From NCBI GenBank assembly GCA_041821185.1, contig JBGUBD010000001.1, positions 1 to 64,000 of the forward strand: a DNA stretch of 64,000 nt, in the 5' to 3' direction. The notes under the pieces were generated by a model. That model saw only the letters and a program-made list of their open reading frames with translations. It searched no databases and was not told the DNA's origin. This document shows positions 60,182-64,000 of the stretch, piece by piece. The position numbers were made by a program, and so were the translations under genes. How positions within the stretch are numbered: position 1 is the stretch's first letter; each line of letters begins with the position of its first letter. This DNA is from Phycisphaerales bacterium AB-hyl4 (GTDB taxonomy: Bacteria > Planctomycetota > Phycisphaerae > Phycisphaerales > Phycisphaeraceae).

Positions 60182-60788
60182 GCAACGTGGTGGTTTCGGC
60201 CGCGGCGGCGTGTCGTACCACGGTCCCGCATTCGGGGCAGGTGTCGCCGGTGCTGCCCCGCAGGTCGTAGCGGCACTTGGGGCAGGTGTCCATGCCGTCT
60301 CCGAGTACGACGCCGATGTGGCGTTGCAGTTCCGCGAGTTGACCATCGCTCAGCGAACTGAGGTCGACGATGATCTGGTCACCGCCGAGATTCATTTCAA
60401 GCAATCGATTGTTGATCCTGGCATCGATCAGCACCTGCCATGCGTAGCTCACGACGAAGTGATCACGGGCCCCGAGTTCGACCTGTTCGTCGGTGAAGTG
60501 AACGAACATCAGCAGACGCGATCCGCAGCGCGCCACGAGTCGGCGAAGCGATCTGCGCCGCTTACGGTATGCGGCTAACAGCGACACCACGGCGAGAACG
60601 CTAAACAGCAAGGAGACTAAAAAAAGGTCTTCACCAGTGACGAACGTCAGCAGAAACAGGCACAAAATCATGCCGCCGACCAGCCCCCACGGCCGAGCCG
60701 ACGATTGCACAATGTTATAGGGCGTGCGGCCCCGGCGATCCCAGAATGGACCATCGAGCCGAACGTCTTGTTCGATGAGGATGTCCAT
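60177..60788 (-). CDS. Membrane protein with C-terminal zinc ribbon, unknown function
   Basis: A 203-residue protein with two adjacent membrane helices (GGMILCLFLLTFV and LVSLLFSVLAVVSLLAA, about residues 38-70), a basic RKRRRSLRRL segment, a YcxB-like soluble domain (VHFTDEQVELGARDHFVVSYAWQ) and a C-terminal zinc ribbon with DTCPKCRYDLRG and DTCPECGTVV (about 167-190). The CPKCxYDLRG form is typical for planctomycete membrane proteins. Its function is unknown. The stop codon lies in an inverted repeat; purD is upstream with a 25-base gap, so the two are probably co-transcribed. Confidence 0.75.
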   Translation of the reverse strand: MDILIEQDVRLDGPFWDRRGRTPYNIVQSSARPWGLVGGMILCLFLLTFVTGEDLFLVSLLFSVLAVVSLLAAYRKRRRSLRRLVARCGSRLLMFVHFTDEQVELGARDHFVVSYAWQVLIDARINNRLLEMNLGGDQIIVDLSSLSDGQLAELQRHIGVVLGDGMDTCPKCRYDLRGSTGDTCPECGTVVRHAAAAETTTLR

Positions 60789-60813
60789 CGCGTCTCCCCT
60801 TGGTCGGGGCCGG

Positions 60814-62112
60814 CTACTTCATCACCCGGTTCCCAATATCCCGCCGGAAGAACGCGCCGCGGAACTGGATCTTGTCGCACGCGGCGTTGGCTTTCTCCTG
60901 CGCTTCCTTGAGCGTTTTGCCCATCGCGGTGACGTTGAGCACGCGCCCGCCGGCGGTGACGAGTTCGCCCTTGACCAGCTTCGTGCCGGCGTGGAACACC
61001 TTCACGTCCGGGTCGCTTTCCGCGTCCTCAATACCCGTGATCGGGATGCCCGTCTCATACTTGCCCGGGTAGCCGCCGGAGCACATCACCACGCAGCAGG
61101 CGACGCGCTTGTCCCAGTCCAGTTGCACTTCATGAAGCCGACCGCCCTTGGGATCACACGTCGCGGTCATGATCTGGAACAGGTCGCCCTTCAGCCGCAT
61201 CATCAACGGCTGACATTCCGGGTCGCCGAAGCGCGTGTTGTATTCGAGCACCTTCGGCCCGCCAGCGGTGAGCATCAGCCCGGCATAGAGCACGCCCTGA
61301 AACGTGATGCCATCACGACGCATCGCGTCCACCGTAGGCACGAGCACTTCACGCTGGATGAGCGTCATCTGTGCATCGTCGACCAACGGCGTCGGGCAGT
61401 ACGCGCCCATGCCGCCGGTGTTCGGGCCGGTGTCGCCTTCATTGACCTGCTTGTGGTCTTGCGAGGGGTCGAGCACGTAGATGTTCTTGCCATCGACCAG
61501 CGCGAGGATGGAGACTTCCTGGCCGACGAGGCGTTCTTCGATAACGACGGTGTTGCCCGCATCGCCAAACTCGCGCGTTTTCATGCAGCGGTTGACCGCG
61601 TCGATCGCCTGCTCCTGGTTATCACAAACGATCGCGCCCTTGCCCTTGGCCAGGCCTGCCGCCTTGACGACGACGGGGGTTTCGTGATTTTCGACGTAGC
61701 GGATCGCCGCTTCGTAGTCGGTGAAGATGCGTGCCTCGGCAGTGGGGATGCTCGCCGCTCGCATGAGCTGCTTGGCGAAGGCCTTGTCGCCTTCCAGTCG
61801 AGCGCCAGCCTGCACGGGGCCGAAGACGTATCGGCCGTCGCGTTGCAAGCGGTCTGCCAGGCCGTGGGCCAGCGGGTCTTCCGGGCCGATGACGATCAGG
61901 CCGACCTTGTTCTGTCGGCAGAAATAGTCGATCGCCTCTGCGTTTTTGGTGTTGACCGGCTCGACGTCGAGTTTGACGTTTTCGCCGATCGCCGCCGTGC
62001 CGCCGTTGCCGGGCGCGAAGTAGATTTTGCCCGCGTGTTTGGACTGTTTGAGCTTCCAGCCGAGGGCATGTTCGCGCCCGCCGCTGCCGATGATGAGTAC
62101 GTTCGTCGCCAT
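60814..62112 (-). CDS. purD: Phosphoribosylamine--glycine ligase
   Basis: Forms GAR from phosphoribosylamine and glycine with ATP (second step of purine synthesis). A 432-residue ATP-grasp protein with NVLIIGSGGREHALGWKL at the start, GPEDPLAHGLADRL (about 75), PVVVKAAGLAKGKGAIV (about 140), DHKQVNEGDTGPNTGGMGAY (about 215), YAGLMLTAGGPKVLEYNTRFGDPE (split signature, about 275-298) and the C-terminal RVLNVTAMGKTL. ATG 62112 (MATNVLIIG) is chosen; the frame further upstream runs into a heptamer repeat array and is not coding. Confidence 0.97.
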   Translation of the reverse strand: MATNVLIIGSGGREHALGWKLKQSKHAGKIYFAPGNGGTAAIGENVKLDVEPVNTKNAEAIDYFCRQNKVGLIVIGPEDPLAHGLADRLQRDGRYVFGPVQAGARLEGDKAFAKQLMRAASIPTAEARIFTDYEAAIRYVENHETPVVVKAAGLAKGKGAIVCDNQEQAIDAVNRCMKTREFGDAGNTVVIEERLVGQEVSILALVDGKNIYVLDPSQDHKQVNEGDTGPNTGGMGAYCPTPLVDDAQMTLIQREVLVPTVDAMRRDGITFQGVLYAGLMLTAGGPKVLEYNTRFGDPECQPLMMRLKGDLFQIMTATCDPKGGRLHEVQLDWDKRVACCVVMCSGGYPGKYETGIPITGIEDAESDPDVKVFHAGTKLVKGELVTAGGRVLNVTAMGKTLKEAQEKANAACDKIQFRGAFFRRDIGNRVMK

Positions 62113-62134
62113 AGGCGAGTCAGGGTAGCGAGGG

Positions 62135-62233
62135 GATTGCCGATTGCCAATTTCGAATGGCTGATTGCTAATCGCTGATCGCTGATTGAGGTCCGATCCA
62201 ATCAGCAATTAAAAATTAGAAATCAGAAATTCC
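62135..62233. repeat. Inverted arrays of 7-bp units (TGATTGC/TAATCGC type) between lipA and purD
   Basis: The left arm has eight consecutive units: GGATTGC, CGATTGC, CAATTTC, GAATGGC, TGATTGC, TAATCGC, TGATCGC, TGATTGA. The right arm, on the minus strand, reads GAATTTC, TGATTTC, TAATTTT, TAATTGC, TGATTGG. The inner arms pair at about 20 of 26 positions. The lipA stop codon and its last codons (GISDF) are part of the right arm. This is the most regular of the four arrays. Confidence 0.8.
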
Positions 62234-63460
62234 TTTCCCCGCCGCCTGCATCTGCAACACCTGATCGTCCGCGTGATAGCTGGAACGCACCAGCGGACCG
62301 CTTTCCACGTGGCGGAAGCCCTTCGCTTCGCCGACGCGCTTGTACTCGGCGAACTGGTCGGGCGTGACCCAACGGCTGATCGGCAGGTGGTTGCGCGTCG
62401 GCTGAAGGTACTGGCCAACCGTGAGAATGTCGCAGGTCTCGTGCACGCCCGGGTAGCTGGCCTGCGGGTAGCTGATCTGCGCAACACGGCTGGCCATGTC
62501 GGGCGCCATCGTCGGCCCCGGGTGATGCCAGTGCGGGTTGGAGTGCGTGATATGCGATCCACCTCGCTTGAGCTTGTCCGGCGCGGCGTCCGGCCGAGCC
62601 GCGCCCGACACGGCATGCGCAGACTTACCCGGCGCTGGCGGCGAATCAAACCCACGGTTCGGGTTCGGCGGCAGGTGATGGTCCGCCACGTCGGTCGCAG
62701 CATTGCTCCGGCCCACGCCCGCGACGCGCGTGCCGGCGACGACGTCGTCCATGAGCTGTTCGATTTCCTCATCCGTCTCGCCGATGCCGACCATGATGCC
62801 GGTCTTCACCGTCAGCCCCTGCGCCTTGGCGATGCGAAGCAGCTCGATCGACCGCTCATACTTCGCCTGCGGCCGGACGACGCCGTAGAGTCGCGGGACA
62901 GATTCGAGGTTGTGATTCAGAATCTCCGGCCGTTCGTCGAGCACGAGTTGCAACGCATCCCAGTCCCCACAGAAGTCGGGGATGAGCACTTCCACCTGCG
63001 TGCCCGGCGACTGCCTGCGAACCTCGCGGATCGTTTCCGCCCAGATCTCGGCACCGCCATCGGGCAACTCGTCGCGATTCACGCTGGTGATGACCAGGTG
63101 TTTGAGGCGCATGATGGCGGCGGTTTCGCCCACGCGCCTCGGCTCGTCGGCGTCATACTCCGGCGGCCGACCGGTCTTGATGTGGCAGAAGCCGCATGAG
63201 CGGGTGCACACGTCGCCGAGGATCATCAGCGTGGCCGTGCCGCGCTCCCAGCATTCACCGAGGTTGGGACATTTCGCGCTGGAGCAGACGGTGTGCAGGT
63301 TGTGCTCATCGAGCATCGCCCGCATGCGCTGAAAGCCCGGGCCGCCGGGCAGCTTCGCACGAAGCCACGAAGGTTTTTTGCGCTTGACAAAATCGCCCGG
63401 CGAGCCGGGGGCGTTGTCGAGAATACGATCACTGAGGCTGAGTCTGGTCACAATAAACAC
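62216..63460 (-). CDS. lipA: Lipoyl synthase with an unusual internal insertion
   Basis: Radical SAM enzyme that inserts two sulfurs into octanoyl groups to make lipoyl cofactors. The auxiliary cluster Cys are C59, C64 and C70 ([15 protein letters not shown]) and the radical SAM cluster Cys are C85, C89 and C92 ([11 protein letters not shown]); RSSYHA near 392 supplies the conserved Ser. The family usually has 290-340 residues; here there are 414 because about 100 residues (roughly 242-342, rich in Pro, His, Gly and Ala) separate [11 protein letters not shown] from [18 protein letters not shown], which are normally about five residues apart. The frame stays open throughout. Start codon is GTG 63460 or GTG 63451. 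The stop lies in a heptamer repeat. Confidence 0.95.
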   Translation of the reverse strand: MFIVTRLSLSDRILDNAPGSPGDFVKRKKPSWLRAKLPGGPGFQRMRAMLDEHNLHTVCSSAKCPNLGECWERGTATLMILGDVCTRSCGFCHIKTGRPPEYDADEPRRVGETAAIMRLKHLVITSVNRDELPDGGAEIWAETIREVRRQSPGTQVEVLIPDFCGDWDALQLVLDERPEILNHNLESVPRLYGVVRPQAKYERSIELLRIAKAQGLTVKTGIMVGIGETDEEIEQLMDDVVAGTRVAGVGRSNAATDVADHHLPPNPNRGFDSPPAPGKSAHAVSGAARPDAAPDKLKRGGSHITHSNPHWHHPGPTMAPDMASRVAQISYPQASYPGVHETCDILTVGQYLQPTRNHLPISRWVTPDQFAEYKRVGEAKGFRHVESGPLVRSSYHADDQVLQMQAAGKGISDF

Positions 63461-63500
63461 AGTCTAGCACGGTTCGCCAGCCAGCACAGCCGCGGCGGAC

Positions 63501-63812
63501 TCACCGGCCCGCGCCGCGCATCTGCTTCAGCAGATACCGCTTCGCCGCCCACACGCCGCCGGTGACGACAAGCTTTCGCAGCACCGACACGCGAGCGACA
63601 ACCAGCCCCGCGCCCAGCGCCGCACCCGCGGCGACATAGGGGTGATCTCGCAAAAAATCGTTGATTTTATGGGTTGGCTTAGTCAAATCGACTTTCTCCG
63701 TGGCTGCAAGCAGCCTGGCTTTGGCCGCAGTGATTTCGTCCAGCAACGGCTCGGCTTTGGGCGGAACGTCGTCAGGCGGCGGCGGTGGGGTCATGCCCGG
63801 TTGGTTACTCAT
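63501..63812 (-). CDS. Small membrane-anchored protein, DUF883/ElaB-like
   Basis: A 103-residue protein with a Pro-rich N-terminus (MTPPPPPDDVPP), an amphipathic helix (LLDEITAAKARLLAATEKV), then INDFLRDHPYVAAGAALGAGL and a hydrophobic C-terminal segment. The DHPYVAAGAALGAG part resembles the C-terminal anchor of DUF883/ElaB-type proteins, which bind the inner membrane in stress conditions, but the similarity is short. Its ATG overlaps the stop of the next upstream gene (ATGA), so the two are one operon. Confidence 0.7.
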   Translation of the reverse strand: MSNQPGMTPPPPPDDVPPKAEPLLDEITAAKARLLAATEKVDLTKPTHKINDFLRDHPYVAAGAALGAGLVVARVSVLRKLVVTGGVWAAKRYLLKQMRGAGR

Positions 63813-64000
63813 GGCTTACTCGCTTTCTTGTCTCGCAACTGCACCGCCGCCAGCGCGCCGCCGGCCGCGAGCAGCAGCATCGCGGCCCCCATCACGGCAA
63901 ACGTGCCCGCGGGGGTGAGCAACTCGCTGAGCACGAGGAAGATCGCAACGATGAAAAACGCCCCCGCCGTCAGCATCAACGCCAACACCGCCACCATCAC
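63809..64000 (-). CDS. Small membrane protein (holin-superfamily-like), possibly partial at the window edge
   Basis: At least 63 residues with two hydrophobic helices (VLALMLTAGAFFIVAIFLVL and GTFAVMGAAMLLLAAGGALAA) and a short basic tail LRDKKASKP. The arrangement resembles the small phage-holin-like/DUF1469-type proteins that accompany DUF883 proteins in many bacteria. The frame is open to the window edge, so the true start may lie beyond 64000. The stop overlaps the start of the ElaB-like gene. Confidence 0.6.
   Translation of the reverse strand: MMVAVLALMLTAGAFFIVAIFLVLSELLTPAGTFAVMGAAMLLLAAGGALAAVQLRDKKASKP

Overview
The window is a high-GC bacterial chromosome segment that looks like Planctomycetota, most likely class Phycisphaerae. 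The pointers are three orphan prepilin-like proteins with the [11 protein letters not shown] leader and H-x-DG type tails, three PEP-CTERM exported proteins, LacI regulators in front of large exported or cytosolic glycan-degrading enzymes, and a full set of ordinary housekeeping genes (metG, nuoC, ispG, hppA, trxA, purC, pheS, purD, lipA). The assignment is inference from gene content; no rRNA is present.

Layout. 1-3.7 kb (+): a tightly overlapping operon for a sugar acid or sugar derivative (Gfo/Idh/MocA oxidoreductase end, enolase-superfamily sugar-acid dehydratase, SDR dehydrogenase, ceramidase-like hydrolase). 3.8-10.4 kb: tRNA-Thr, a lipoprotein, metG, a sugar aminotransferase plus Gfo/Idh oxidoreductase pair, nuoC and an unknown gene. 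10.5-13 kb: a GH78-type alpha-L-rhamnosidase. 13.7-42.5 kb (all minus strand): three consecutive LacI-headed modules. Module 1 (22.4 to 13.8 kb): LacI, PEP-CTERM protein with autotransporter-type repeats, pseudopilin, PL26-like exo-rhamnogalacturonan lyase, FAD oxidoreductase. Module 2 (34.3 to 22.5 kb): LacI, exported TIM-barrel protein, PEP-CTERM protein, pseudopilin, ADP-ribosylglycohydrolase-like protein, GH106 rhamnosidase, exported purple-acid-phosphatase-like protein. Module 3 (42.5 to 34.6 kb): LacI, pseudopilin, GH51/GH39-like exported hydrolase, tandem FAD-HEAT protein, GH130 phosphorylase. 42.7-46.7 kb: tRNA-Asn and an AraC/GH4/PfkB sugar cassette. 46.7-64 kb: a PEP-CTERM metalloprotease and then core genes.

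How it works together. GH78, GH106 and PL26 all point to rhamnose-rich pectin (rhamnogalacturonan I) or similar rhamnosylated algal glycans; GH51-like, GH130 and GH4 add other linkages. Each module carries its own LacI repressor, one orphan pseudopilin and (in two of three) one PEP-CTERM surface protein, so a substrate-specific surface apparatus seems to be co-induced with each enzyme set. LacI-type operators can be read directly: a pair of near-identical sites for the module 2 regulator, an AT-rich pair for module 1, and a palindrome in front of module 3. No transporter gene is present among roughly 40 kb of catabolic genes.

Between genes there are two families of structured repeats: AT-rich arrays of degenerate 7-bp units arranged as inverted arms that run into stop codons (9.65, 53.1, 54.4 and 62.15 kb), and GC-rich palindromes ending in TTAGC/GCTAA (4.7, 24.8, 54.86 and 60.1 kb). 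LipA carries an unusual insertion of about 100 residues in its radical-SAM domain.
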